Below are positions 17,043 through 25,709 of a stretch of 64,000 nucleotides of DNA, in pieces. Source of the DNA: Bradyrhizobium niftali (lineage in GTDB: Bacteria; Pseudomonadota; Alphaproteobacteria; Rhizobiales; Xanthobacteraceae); the NCBI RefSeq assembly GCF_004571025.1, contig NZ_SPQT01000014.1, positions 124,001 through 188,000 of the forward strand, read 5' to 3'. The notes under the pieces were generated by a model. It was not told the DNA's origin, searched no databases, and saw only the letters and a program-made list of their open reading frames with translations. The translations under genes were made by a program, and so were the position numbers. Positions within the stretch are counted from its first letter, which is position 1. Each line of letters starts with the position of its first letter.

Positions 17043-17152
17043 CATCCTCGGCACGACGGGTTTGTTTCAGCCCGCCAGCGGCGCCTTGCCCGCAGGCGGG
17101 CTAAAGCTTATCTGAAAGCCTGGGAACCGGGGCCTTCGCCCCGATCATTGTC

Positions 17153-17347
17153 ATGGCTCAACCAGTGCGCCCGGCCCATCCGCTACAGGACAATTCGTCC
17201 ACTGCCGACCGGACGCCGTCCGTGCTGCTGTTGGCTGGCACAGGTGTCGGCGGTCTGGTCGTGATCGGCGCGCTGGCGCTGTGGTTCCACTACGGCACCC
17301 AGGTGTTCTTCGAAATGATCAGGACCGGCTTCATTGCCTGCTTCTGA
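17153..17347 (+). CDS. Small single-pass membrane protein upstream of SCO1
   Basis: The 64-residue protein has a polar N-terminus and one clear membrane segment (VLLLAGTGVGGLVVIGALALWF, about 24-45), then a short tail. It lies 24 bp before the SCO1-type gene in the same direction, so the two are likely co-transcribed. I do not recognise a named family; a link to copper or oxidase assembly is only suggested by the neighbour. A CGGGGC-CTTC-GCCCCG hairpin (17128-17143) sits just before its start. Confidence 0.65.
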   Translation: MAQPVRPAHPLQDNSSTADRTPSVLLLAGTGVGGLVVIGALALWFHYGTQVFFEMIRTGFIACF

Positions 17348-17371
17348 CCCCCGACAGGAAGTCGTCCGCCC

Positions 17372-17962
17372 ATGAGCTCCGCCGCCCGCCCGCTGGTGAT
17401 CGCGACCGCCTTCGCCGCAAGCCTTGTCGTCGGGCTGCTGATCATGTTCTGGGCCATGGGCGGGGTCAGCAAGGTGGCGCAGCCGGCTGCGATCGGCGGC
17501 CCGTTCCAGCTCACCGACCAGAACGGCAAGGCCGTCACCGACAAGAGCCTGAAGGGCAAGCCGACCCTGATCTTCTTCGGCTACACCCATTGCCCCGACG
17601 TCTGCCCGACCTCGCTGTTCGAGATCTCGGAAGTGCTGCGCGCGATGGGCAGGGACGCCGACAAGGTCAACGCCATCTTCATCTCGGTCGACCCCGAGCG
17701 GGACACGCCGGCGGCGATGAAGGACTATCTGTCGAGCTTCGATCCGCATCTCGAGGGCCTCAGCGGCGATCCCGCCGAGACCGCCAAGGTGATCACCTCC
17801 TACCGGGTCTATGCCAAGAAGGTCCCGACCAAGGACGGCGACTACACCATGGACCACACCGCGCTGATCTATCTGATGGACCGCGACGGCCGCTTCGTCT
17901 CGCCGTTCAACCTGAAACGGACGCCGGAAGAGGCCGCGGTCGAGCTGAAGCGGTATCTCTGA
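17372..17962 (+). CDS. SCO1/SenC copper chaperone for cytochrome oxidase
   Basis: The 196-residue protein has an N-terminal membrane anchor (about 8-28) and a thioredoxin-like periplasmic domain. The copper-binding CPDVC (Cys74, Cys78) and the conserved His in YTMDHTALIY (His162) are present, along with SVDPERDTP. SCO proteins deliver copper to or reduce the CuA site of oxidase subunit II. The oxidase operon itself is 42 kb away in this window, so the chaperone is encoded apart from its probable client. Confidence 0.94.
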   Translation: MSSAARPLVIATAFAASLVVGLLIMFWAMGGVSKVAQPAAIGGPFQLTDQNGKAVTDKSLKGKPTLIFFGYTHCPDVCPTSLFEISEVLRAMGRDADKVNAIFISVDPERDTPAAMKDYLSSFDPHLEGLSGDPAETAKVITSYRVYAKKVPTKDGDYTMDHTALIYLMDRDGRFVSPFNLKRTPEEAAVELKRYL

Positions 17963-18078
17963 TCTACCCTCCGCCAAAGACCGCCCGGCCTTCACCGTGC
18001 CTGCAATCGGCGCTCGCGTTCCCGGGCGGATGGTCTATAAGGCCTCCGATCCCAACGAAATTCGTTCATTTCCGGCCG

Positions 18079-19014
18079 ATGGCTCCATCGCAACAGGCGA
18101 AATCGTCCAAATCTGCCCGTGGCTTGCTGACAGGGCTGGCCGTCGGCGCCTGCCTGTTCGCAGCCCTGCCCGGCGCGAAGGCGCAGGCCCCGGCCAAGCA
18201 GCCACCGGCGGCGCCTCAGGCCACCCCGCAGGTCGCGCCCCAGGCGGCCCCCCAGGCGGTGCCCGGCTTCTGGGACCCGCGGCGGCGTCCGGAGCGGCCG
18301 GACCTGTCGCGCCTGACCGTGATCCGTTTCTTGACCGAGACCGACTATCCGCCGTTCAACTACACCGGCGCCGACGGCAATCCGGCCGGCTTCAACGTCG
18401 ATCTCGCCCGCGCGCTCTGCGAGGAGATCAAGGTCACCTGCACGGTGCAGATGCGCCGCTTCGAGACGCTGGTCGACGCGCTCACCTCGAACCGGGGCGA
18501 TGCCATCATCGCCTCGATGGCGGTGAGCCCGCAGCTTCGTGCCCGCGTCGACTTCTCCGATCCCTATTACCGCGTGCCGGCGCGCTTCGCCTCGCGCAAG
18601 GATGCGGTGATGCCGGAGATCCGCCCGGAATATCTCGAGGGCAAGAAGGTGGGCGTGATCGGCGGCTCCGCGCATGAGGCCTATCTCAAGGCGATGTTCA
18701 CCGACGCCGAGCTGCACCCCTATCCCAACGACGACGCGATGCGCGCCGCACTTCGCAAGGGCGAGGTCGACTTCATCTTCGGCGACGCCATCTCGCTCGC
18801 CTTCTGGATCAACGGCACGGATTCGGGCGATTGCTGCGCCTTCTCCGGCGGTCCCTTCGTCGAGAGCCGCTTCTTCGGCGAGGGCATCGGCATCGCCGTG
18901 CGCAAGGGCAACGACGTGCTGCGCCAGGCCCTGAACTGGGCCCTGTTCCGCGTCTGGGAAAAAGGCCGCTACACCGATCTGTGGCTGCGGTATTTTTCGG
19001 TGAGCCCGTTTTAG
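18079..19014 (+). CDS. Family 3 extracellular solute-binding protein
   Basis: The 311-residue protein has a signal peptide (about 13-36, ending AKA) and a proline/alanine/glutamine-rich linker with repeated PQ-A units (about 37-62). A class 3 solute-binding domain follows: TETDYPPFNYTGADGNPAGFNVDLARALC, then DAIIASMAVSPQLRARVDFSDPYY, VGVIGGSAHEAYL and ALFRVWEKGRYTDLWLRYF. Such proteins bind amino acids or similar small polar ligands. No permease or ATPase is adjacent, so it is an orphan here. ATG 18079 gives the signal peptide. Confidence 0.85.
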   Translation: MAPSQQAKSSKSARGLLTGLAVGACLFAALPGAKAQAPAKQPPAAPQATPQVAPQAAPQAVPGFWDPRRRPERPDLSRLTVIRFLTETDYPPFNYTGADGNPAGFNVDLARALCEEIKVTCTVQMRRFETLVDALTSNRGDAIIASMAVSPQLRARVDFSDPYYRVPARFASRKDAVMPEIRPEYLEGKKVGVIGGSAHEAYLKAMFTDAELHPYPNDDAMRAALRKGEVDFIFGDAISLAFWINGTDSGDCCAFSGGPFVESRFFGEGIGIAVRKGNDVLRQALNWALFRVWEKGRYTDLWLRYFSVSPF

Positions 19015-19034
19015 CTGCGTCGCTGCTCCCTCCG

Positions 19035-19156
19035 CCGTCATTGCGAGGAGCCCTTGCGACGAAGCAATCCAGACTGTTTCCGCAGTGACAGTCTGGATTG
19101 CTTCGCTTCCGCCTTCGCTCTTTGAGCTACGGCGGACAAGTCGCTCGCAATGACGG
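19035..19156. repeat. Palindromic repeat with ATTGCGAG...CTCGCAATGAC ends
   Basis: The outer ends are CGTCATTGCGAG and CTCGCAATGACGG. Inside, a 16-bp arm at 19061-19076 pairs exactly with 19089-19104 (GAAGCAATCCAGACTG). It lies between the binding-protein gene and lysK. A related element is at 55729-55808. Confidence 0.85.
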
Positions 19157-19230
19157 TGCGAGAGGCAATACCACCCACAAAATTGCATTCTGCCCGGAAA
19201 TCGCTATTTTCCGCGGCCCGGAGGCCCCTG

Positions 19231-20874
19231 ATGTCCGTTATCGATCTTGCCGCGAACCCGAGCGACCTGCGTGCGCTCGCCGAACAATCCAACGCCTGGC
19301 CGTTCGAGCAGGCGAAGGCCATTGTCGCGCGGCTGAAGAAAAGCCCGAAGGACGAGGTGCTGTTCGAGACCGGCTATGGGCCCTCGGGGCTGCCGCATAT
19401 CGGCACGTTCGGCGAGGTCGCGCGCACCTCGATGGTGCGCCATGCCTTCCGCGTGCTGACCGAGGACAAGATCAAGACGCGCCTGCTCGCCTTCTCCGAC
19501 GACATGGACGGGTTTCGGAAAGTGCCCGACAACGTGCCGAACAAGGATCTCTTGGCGCAATATCTGGGGCGGCCGCTCACGGCGGTGCCTGACCCGTTCT
19601 CGAACGAGCATCCGTCGTTCGGTGACGCCAACAATGCGCGCTTGCGCGCATTCCTGGATCATTTCGGTTTCGACTACGAGTTCGCAAGCTCGACCGTCTA
19701 TTACAAGTCCGGCCGCTTCGACGCGACGTTGCTCAAGATGCTTGCCGCCTACGACAAGATCATGGACATCATCCTGCCGACGCTTGGGCCCGATCGCCGT
19801 GCGAGCTATTCGCCGTTCCTGCCGATCAGCAAGACGTCAGGCGTCGTCCTGCAAGTGCCGATGATCCGCCGCGACGTCGCCGCGGGCACGGTGACCTATG
19901 TCGATCCGGACAGCGGCGAAGAGGTCGAGACGCCCGTCACCGGCGGCAACGTCAAGTGCCAGTGGAAGGCCGACTGGGCGATGCGCTGGGTCGCGCTCGG
20001 CGTCGACTATGAGATGGCCGGCAAGGACCTGATCGATTCCGTGAAGCTGTCCGGCGCGATCGCCAGGGCGCTCGGCGCCACGCCGCCCGAGGGCTTCAAC
20101 TACGAGCTCTTCCTCGACGAGAAGGGCCAGAAGATCTCGAAGTCGAAGGGCAACGGCCTCACCATCGACGAATGGCTGCGCTACGCTTCGCCGGAATCGC
20201 TGTCACTGTTCATGTACCGCGAGCCGAAGGCGGCGAAGCGGCTGTTTTTCGACGTCATCCCGCGCCAGGTCGACGACTATCAGCAATTCATTGATGGCTT
20301 TCCCAAGCAGGATGGCAAGCAGCAGCTTGGCAATCCGGTCTGGCACATCCATCACGGCAAGCCGCCACAGGGCGACATGCCCGTGACGTTCCAACTGCTG
20401 CTGACGCTGGTGTCGTCGTCGAATGCGGAGAACGCAGAGACCCTGTGGGGCTTCATCGGCCGCTATCGTCCCGGCGTGAGCCCGCAGACGCATCCGAAGC
20501 TCGACGCGATGGTCGGCTACGCCATCAACTATTACCGCGACTTCGTGGCGCCGACGAAGCAGTTCCGCGAGCCGACCGAGATCGAACGCGCGGCGCTCCA
20601 GGATCTGCGCGATGCGCTGTCGCAGTTGCCGCAGGATGCGTCGGCTGAGGACATCCAGAACGTCGTCTACGAGATCGGCCGCCGCGAGCCGTTCCTCGAC
20701 CAGGTCAAGAAGGGCAAGGACGGCCGTCCGGGCGTCACGCTCGACTGGTTCAACATGCTCTACCAGGTGCTGCTCGGCCAGGAGAAGGGCCCGCGCTTCG
20801 GCTCCTTCGTCGCGGTGTACGGCGTGCAGAACGCGGTCAACATGATCGACGGCGCGCTGGCGCGGAGCGCGTAG
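19231..20874 (+). CDS. lysK: Lysyl-tRNA synthetase, class I
   Basis: The 547-residue enzyme is the archaeal-type class I LysRS found in alphaproteobacteria. It charges tRNA-Lys with lysine. The HIGH-type signature PSGLPHIG is at 51-58 and KMSKS-type KISKSKG at about 301-307, with an alpha-helical anticodon cage at the C-terminus. ATG 19231 has GGAGG at 19220-19224. It is flanked by repeats on both sides and looks monocistronic. No class II lysS is seen in the window, but the rest of the genome is not visible. Confidence 0.96.
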   Translation: MSVIDLAANPSDLRALAEQSNAWPFEQAKAIVARLKKSPKDEVLFETGYGPSGLPHIGTFGEVARTSMVRHAFRVLTEDKIKTRLLAFSDDMDGFRKVPDNVPNKDLLAQYLGRPLTAVPDPFSNEHPSFGDANNARLRAFLDHFGFDYEFASSTVYYKSGRFDATLLKMLAAYDKIMDIILPTLGPDRRASYSPFLPISKTSGVVLQVPMIRRDVAAGTVTYVDPDSGEEVETPVTGGNVKCQWKADWAMRWVALGVDYEMAGKDLIDSVKLSGAIARALGATPPEGFNYELFLDEKGQKISKSKGNGLTIDEWLRYASPESLSLFMYREPKAAKRLFFDVIPRQVDDYQQFIDGFPKQDGKQQLGNPVWHIHHGKPPQGDMPVTFQLLLTLVSSSNAENAETLWGFIGRYRPGVSPQTHPKLDAMVGYAINYYRDFVAPTKQFREPTEIERAALQDLRDALSQLPQDASAEDIQNVVYEIGRREPFLDQVKKGKDGRPGVTLDWFNMLYQVLLGQEKGPRFGSFVAVYGVQNAVNMIDGALARSA

Positions 20875-20885
20875 CGCACCCTCGG

Positions 20886-20987
20886 TGTCATCGTCCGCGA
20901 AGGCGGACGATCCAGTATTCCAGAGGCTTTTGTTATAAGCCGAGAGGCCGCGGCGTATTGGCTTCCCCGCTTTCGCGGGGAATGACA
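20886..20987. repeat. Palindromic repeat, TGTCATCGTCC...GGGGAATGACA family
   Basis: The left end has a TCGTCCGC-GAAG-GCGGACGA hairpin followed by TCCAGTATTCCAGAG. The right end has CCCCGCTTTCGCGGGG then AATGACA. The same architecture (hairpin, CCAGTA, middle, hairpin, ATGAC) recurs at 40705 and 44498. Confidence 0.8.
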
Positions 20988-21024
20988 TTGCATAGTGCGG
21001 CGGGCTCGCAGAGTGACGCGCCGA

Positions 21025-21777
21025 TCAGATCGAGCGCAGCACGTAGCGGCGGTTGTCCTTCTGCACCGGGCGCGCGTTCATCGGATAGAGCTTTGCGAAG
21101 GCGGCGACGTCGGCGGCCGCGACCTGGATCGGGGTGGCCAGCAGCAGCCATTCGACCACTTCCGAGCAGGGCGGTGTCGTCAGCGAACCGGGATAGCGGA
21201 AGTAGCTGAGCCTCGTTGGCAGCATGGCGTGGGGATCGATGCTCGCATCGGCTTTCACCGCGGGCCCTTCCGCCGCCGGCATGGTCTTGACGATCTTGCC
21301 AAAGGCCGCGTTCGGCTTGCCCTCGGCCATCAGCACGCCGACCACCGCGAGACCGCCGGCATCGTTGCGATGGACGAAATGCGCCTCCATCGGAAAATTC
21401 TTGCCGCCGATCATGTGCTCGCTCGGCCGGTGGAAGTGCACCTGGAGCAGCTTGTATTTGACGTCGCCGAGCGTGAGCGTGCTGCCTTCGGCGAAGTTGA
21501 GCTGGATCGTGTGCCCGTTGTTGACGATGGTGTCGGCGCTCATTCCCCAGTTCAGCTTCAACATCGGCAATTGCGACTTGATCGTCGCCTCGATGTCGAT
21601 CGGCGATTGTTGCAGGCCGACCGCGCAGGCCTTGTTGGCCGCGTCGAGATCGCCCCATTTGGCGGGAGCACCGGCGCCTTCATAGCTCCAATGCACGCCT
21701 TCGGCGGCGAAGGCCGGCTTGCAGACCGGACAAAGCGCGAGGCCCGCGAGGGCCTTCAATGCGTGACGGCGATTCAT
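21025..21777 (-). CDS. Alpha-type carbonic anhydrase, exported
   Basis: The 250-residue protein hydrates CO2 in the periplasm. The three zinc histidines are in place: VHFHRPSEH gives His114 and His116, and EAHFVH gives His133. QQSPIDI (56-62) and SLTTPPCSE are further family marks. The N-terminus MNRRHALK followed by a hydrophobic stretch to AFA resembles a twin-arginine signal. ATG 21777 has the better spacing to GGGGGA than the adjacent ATG 21780. The cysteines (about 51 and in TPPCSE) could form the usual stabilising disulfide. Confidence 0.95.
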   Translation of the reverse strand: MNRRHALKALAGLALCPVCKPAFAAEGVHWSYEGAGAPAKWGDLDAANKACAVGLQQSPIDIEATIKSQLPMLKLNWGMSADTIVNNGHTIQLNFAEGSTLTLGDVKYKLLQVHFHRPSEHMIGGKNFPMEAHFVHRNDAGGLAVVGVLMAEGKPNAAFGKIVKTMPAAEGPAVKADASIDPHAMLPTRLSYFRYPGSLTTPPCSEVVEWLLLATPIQVAAADVAAFAKLYPMNARPVQKDNRRYVLRSI

Positions 21778-21866
21778 CATATTCCCCCAAGATGAATTTG
21801 ATTGGCGATGCGCGCGCAACCTAGGCGAGAGGCGCGGTGAGTCGCAACGGCGATCTCGCCGCGAAC

Positions 21867-22520
21867 CTATTGGCGCGCCCACACGATCCGCGCGATCCAG
21901 CCGACGTCGCTCACCGCCATCGTCCGCTCGGCTTGCGAGGCATCGAGCGGCTGCAATTCCACCGCCTTTGCCGTGCGGCGCTTCAAGGTTGCGACCGTGA
22001 CCTCGCCCGCCTTGGTCTTCACCACGACGCGATCCCCCTTGCGGATCGGTGTGCCGGGTGAGACCAGGATGATGTCGCCGTCGCGATAGGTCGGGGCAAG
22101 CGCATCGCCGGCAATCTCCAGCGCAAATGTTTGCCTGTCCTCGGCGATGGGAAGCGCGACCTCGGTCCAGCCCTTGCCGGATGGACGGCCGGCCTCGTCG
22201 AAAGCGCCGCTCGCGCCGGCCTGTGCGAAGCCGAGCAGCGGTACCGAGCGGGCGTCGCCCGCCTCGTCGTCGATCAGTCTTGCAAAGGTGTCGATCGAGG
22301 CGCCGGTCGCTGTCAGCGCTTTCGCGATCGATTCGGTCGAGGGCCAGCGCTCGCGGCCGTCCGAGGTGATCCGCTTGGACCTGTTGAAAGTGGTGGGGTC
22401 GAGCCCGGCCCGCTTGGCGAGGCCGGACGGAGACAGCCCGGCACGCGCCGCCAGCCGATCCAGCGCGACCCAGATCTGGTCGTGAGTTAGTATCCTCTGC
22501 GCTTTGGCCTGCCTGACCAT
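21867..22520 (-). CDS. HTH regulator with S24/LexA-like domain lacking the catalytic serine
   Basis: The 217-residue protein has an N-terminal helix-turn-helix (about 20-60: LAARAGLSPSGLAKRAGLDPTTFNRSKR). A C-terminal S24 fold begins near VPLLGFAQAGASGAFD. The position where self-cleaving repressors have GDSM reads GDALAP, so the nucleophilic serine is replaced by alanine. The partner Lys region (GDRVVVKTKAGEV) remains. It is therefore probably a stable regulator that uses the domain for dimerisation or ligand sensing. ATG 22520 was chosen over an upstream start. Targets are unknown. Confidence 0.82.
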   Translation of the reverse strand: MVRQAKAQRILTHDQIWVALDRLAARAGLSPSGLAKRAGLDPTTFNRSKRITSDGRERWPSTESIAKALTATGASIDTFARLIDDEAGDARSVPLLGFAQAGASGAFDEAGRPSGKGWTEVALPIAEDRQTFALEIAGDALAPTYRDGDIILVSPGTPIRKGDRVVVKTKAGEVTVATLKRRTAKAVELQPLDASQAERTMAVSDVGWIARIVWARQ

Positions 22521-22589
22521 GGAAGGTCCAGCCCGTCGCAACTCAGGAAAACTGTCCTCAAATCAACCGGTTTTCCGATTTTCGCGCAA

Positions 22590-22707
22590 GAGGCGGCGGC
22601 GAAAGCGTTTTCAAGCGAAGGTCGATGCCGGTTTGCGTCAAGAAACCGCGTCAAAACAAGAATTTAGACCCCGTTCCGATTTCATCGGAACGGAATAGGC
22701 TCTAAGT
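22590..22707. repeat. Rhizobial-type intergenic repeat with CCGTTCCGAT hairpin
   Basis: CCGTTCCGAT (22671-22680) and ATCGGAACGG (22684-22693) form a perfect stem with a TTC loop, bracketed by TTAGA and TCTAA. Upstream it carries GCGTTTTCAAGCGAAG and CGCGTCAAAAC-type words that I recall from widespread Rhizobiales repeats. It fills most of the gap 22521-22824, in which I see no gene. Confidence 0.7.
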
Positions 22708-22824
22708 CTTGAGTTCGGAAGGGGCCGCCTTTACGGTCGCGCCGGGTTTTGAGACCCGCAAGAGACGAAAAACCCCAAGAGACTCAAAGAGCTGACTCAA
22801 AGAGCAAACAGGGCTCCACATCAG

Positions 22825-23169
22825 GTGGTCAAGATCTACAAAATCTGTCCGGCCTCGGCCTGGCGCGAGGCGGAACGGCAGGGCGTGTACCGCGGCAGCG
22901 CGGACGACGCGCGCGACGGTTTCATCCATTTCTCGACGGCCGCCCAGGTTCCCGAGACCTTGCGCAAGCATTATTTCGGGCAGCGCGCGCTGTTCCTGGT
23001 CGAGGTCGACGGCGATGCGCTCGGCAGCGAATTGCGCTGGGAGCGCTCGCGCAATGAGGAGCTGTTTCCGCATCTCTATGGCGAGCTCGATGTCGGCGCC
23101 GTCATCTCGGTGGCGAGCCTCAACATGCGCTCGGACGGCGGCCACGACGTGCCGGAGCTTGCCCCGTGA
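22825..23169 (+). CDS. DUF952 family protein
   Basis: The 114-residue protein has the DUF952 pattern: IYKICPASAWREAERQG, GFIHFSTAAQVPETL, ALFLVEVDGDALGSELRWE and FPHLYGEL near the end. The fold is related to glutathione-S-transferase-unlike small ADP-ribosyl-transferase-like domains, but no function is proven. It uses GTG 22825, and its stop overlaps the pyrD start (GTGA), so the two are translationally coupled. Confidence 0.85.
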   Translation: MVKIYKICPASAWREAERQGVYRGSADDARDGFIHFSTAAQVPETLRKHYFGQRALFLVEVDGDALGSELRWERSRNEELFPHLYGELDVGAVISVASLNMRSDGGHDVPELAP

Positions 23170-24263
23170 TCCGCGCCTTCGATGCTCTTTCGCTGCCGGT
23201 GCTGCGCTGGCTCGATCCGGAGGACGCGCATCGCCTCGCGATCCAGGGCCTGCGCTTCCTGCCGCCGGTCAAGCCGCGCGCTGACGATCCGAAGCTCGCG
23301 GTGCGCGCCTTCGGGCTCAACTTTGCCAATCCGATCGGCATGGCCGCGGGCTTCGACAAGAGCGCGGAGGTGCCGGATGCGCTGCTGCGCCTCGGCTTCG
23401 GCTTCGTCGAGATCGGCTCGGTGACGCCGAAGCCGCAAAGCGGCAATCCACGGCCGCGGCTGTTCCGGCTCGAGCGCGACGAGGCCGTCATCAACCGCAT
23501 GGGCTTCAACAATGACGGCGCGGATGTCGCGCTGCGCCGGCTCGCCGCGCGCGCGCAGCACGGTGGCATCGTCGGCGTCAATGTCGGCGCCAACAAGGAT
23601 TCGCCGGACCGCGTTGCGGATTACGTCAAGCTGATCGAGGCCTTTGCGCCGGTCGCGAGCTATTTCACCATCAACGTCTCCTCGCCGAACACGCCGGGCC
23701 TGCGCAATCTGCAGGAAGGCGCGCTGCTCGACGACCTCCTCGCAAGGGTGATCGACGCGCGCGAGCGGGTGCGCCAGAAGGCCGGCGATACGCCGGTGCT
23801 GCTGAAGATCGCGCCGGATCTGAGCCTTGCCCAGCTCGATGACGTCGTGCAGGTCGCGCGCTCGCGCCGGGTCGACGGCATGATCGTGTCGAACACGACG
23901 ATCGCGCGGCCGAGCACGCTGCGCGAGCAGATGCGGGCGAAGGAGCAGGGCGGCCTGTCGGGCCGGCCGCTGTTCCGACTGTCGACGCGCATGGTCGCGG
24001 AGACCTATGTGCGCGTCGAGGGCGCGTTCCCGCTGGTCGGCGTCGGCGGCGTCGATTCGGGTGGCGCCGCGCTGACGAAGATCCGCGCCGGTGCGAGCCT
24101 GATCCAGCTCTATTCGTCGCTGGTCTACAAGGGCCTCGGCCTCGTCGAGGAGATCAAGCGCGACCTCACCTCGACATTGCTGCGCACCGGCCGGGATTCG
24201 CTCTCCGACATCGTCGGCGCGGATGCCGCGACGCTGACGGCGGAAGACTGGCCGGGGATGTAG
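23166..24263 (+). CDS. pyrD: Dihydroorotate dehydrogenase (quinone), class 2
   Basis: The 365-residue flavoenzyme oxidises dihydroorotate to orotate in pyrimidine synthesis and passes electrons to quinone at the membrane. Class 2 features are the N-terminal helical extension (about 1-45) and FMN-barrel motifs NPIGMAAGFDKSAE, GSVTPKPQSGNPRPR, NRMGFNNDG and NVSSPNTPGLRNLQ, where the Ser acts as catalytic base. Later VGVGGVDSGGAAL and LIQLYSSLVYKG bind FMN phosphate. It starts with GTG inside the end of the DUF952 gene. Confidence 0.96.
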   Translation: MIRAFDALSLPVLRWLDPEDAHRLAIQGLRFLPPVKPRADDPKLAVRAFGLNFANPIGMAAGFDKSAEVPDALLRLGFGFVEIGSVTPKPQSGNPRPRLFRLERDEAVINRMGFNNDGADVALRRLAARAQHGGIVGVNVGANKDSPDRVADYVKLIEAFAPVASYFTINVSSPNTPGLRNLQEGALLDDLLARVIDARERVRQKAGDTPVLLKIAPDLSLAQLDDVVQVARSRRVDGMIVSNTTIARPSTLREQMRAKEQGGLSGRPLFRLSTRMVAETYVRVEGAFPLVGVGGVDSGGAALTKIRAGASLIQLYSSLVYKGLGLVEEIKRDLTSTLLRTGRDSLSDIVGADAATLTAEDWPGM

Positions 24264-24290
24264 AGCAGTCTCGTGCCCCGGATGCAGCTG

Positions 24291-24378
24291 CGTAGCCCGG
24301 ATGGAGCGTAGCGCAATCCGGGAATCTGTCCTCCGGATGCGAAGACCCCGGATTACGCTACGCTCCATCCGGGCTACG
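24291..24378. repeat. Palindromic repeat with 31-bp arms (CGTAGCCCGGATGG)
   Basis: Arms at 24291-24321 and 24348-24378 are reverse complements with one mismatch. The element sits between the convergent pyrD and MATE genes and could form a strong stem in both transcripts. Confidence 0.88.
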
Positions 24379-24382
24379 TCTT

Positions 24383-25708
24383 CTACGATTTCGGAAACGT
24401 CGCTCCATACAGCGCCGGATAACGCGCGCCCTGCAAGCCGCCGCGGGCGACATAGAACGCGATCAGTGCGCACCATAGCCCGGCATTGCCGAGGGATTGC
24501 AGCGCCCACCAGGTGATGAGGAAGATCGCCAGCGAGGCCAGCATGAGATTGCGCATCTCGCGCGCCCACGTCGCGCCGACATAGATGCCGTCGAAGCCGA
24601 AGGCGAACACGCCCGGCACCGGCGCCAGCACGATGAACGGCAGGAACTCGCGCGCGGCCCGCCGGACGTCTTCGCTCGCGGTCATCACATTGATCAGCGC
24701 CGTTCCGAACAATGCGAACAGCACCGCGACCACCAGCGCGAAGCCGAGCCCCCACGCGAGCACCAGCCGGGTCGAATCCGAAAAACCTCTTGCATCGCGC
24801 GCGCCAAAGGTGCGGCCGCAGAGCTGCTGGGCCGCGTTGGCAAGGCCGTCGAGGAAGAAGGCGCTGACCAGCAGGAAATTGTTGAGCACGGAGTTGGCGG
24901 CCAGCGTGACGTCGCCGGCGCGCGCGCCCTTGGCGGTGAAGAACAGGAACACGGCGATCAGCGCCGCGGTGCGGATCATGATGTCGGAGTTCACCGCCAG
25001 CAGCCGCATCAGTTTTGCCTGGTCGAACAGCGTGGCGAGGGGCACCGCAAAGCCGCCATCAGCATAGCGCCGGCAGACGATCACGCCGAGCAAGAAGCCA
25101 ATCGTCTCCGAGAGCAGTGCGGCGACCGCCGCGCCTGCGATGCCGGTGTCGTAGACCAGCACCAGCAGGATCGTCGCAGCCATGTTGATGAGGTTGATGA
25201 CGACCTGCAGCAGCAGCGCCGGATTGGCGCGGGCCTGTCCCACCAGCCAGCCGAGGATGACGTAGTTGGCGAAGGCCAGCGGCGACGACCAGATCCTGAT
25301 CATGAAATAGGTCTTGGCGGCGCGCGTGACGCCCTCGCTGCCGCCCATCAGGTCGAACAGCACGGCCGCCAGCGGCAGTTGCAGCGCGATCAGCGCAGCC
25401 CCGATCAGGCCCGCGACGATGAAGCCGCGCATCAGGATGGCGGTCAGCTCGCGCGTCTCGCCGGCGCCCAGGGCCTGCGCGGTGAAGGCGAGCGTGCTCA
25501 TGCGCAGGAAGCCGAACAGCCAGAACAGGCAGTCGAAGATGACGGAGGCCATCGCCACGCCGCCGAGCAGCGTGGCATCGTCCAGCCGCCCGATCGCCGT
25601 GGTCGAGACCACGCCGATCAGCGGCGTGGTGAGGTTCGCGACCATCGCGGGACCCGCGATGGCGAAGACCTGGCGGGATCCGATCTTGAGGGGAACGGGC
25701 GCGTGCAT
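24383..25708 (-). CDS. MATE family efflux transporter (DinF-like)
   Basis: The 441-residue protein has about twelve membrane segments in two similar halves, as in MATE exporters, which expel drugs or metabolites using Na+ or H+ gradients. Typical pieces are IAGPAMVANLTTPLIGVVSTTAIGRL at the start, ALGAGETRELTAIL, and in the second half NSVLNNFLLVSAFFLDGLANAAQQLCGRTFGA. The latter resembles the DinF subgroup. Its start is one base after the stop of the upstream MBL hydrolase gene, so the two form an operon. The substrate is not predictable. Confidence 0.92.
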   Translation of the reverse strand: MHAPVPLKIGSRQVFAIAGPAMVANLTTPLIGVVSTTAIGRLDDATLLGGVAMASVIFDCLFWLFGFLRMSTLAFTAQALGAGETRELTAILMRGFIVAGLIGAALIALQLPLAAVLFDLMGGSEGVTRAAKTYFMIRIWSSPLAFANYVILGWLVGQARANPALLLQVVINLINMAATILLVLVYDTGIAGAAVAALLSETIGFLLGVIVCRRYADGGFAVPLATLFDQAKLMRLLAVNSDIMIRTAALIAVFLFFTAKGARAGDVTLAANSVLNNFLLVSAFFLDGLANAAQQLCGRTFGARDARGFSDSTRLVLAWGLGFALVVAVLFALFGTALINVMTASEDVRRAAREFLPFIVLAPVPGVFAFGFDGIYVGATWAREMRNLMLASLAIFLITWWALQSLGNAGLWCALIAFYVARGGLQGARYPALYGATFPKS

Positions 25709-25709
25709 G

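Noticed and set aside
17069-17102. Rho-independent terminator after the ClpP-like gene
   Set aside because: The stem is only 8 bp, the loop is 18 bases and there is no T-run.
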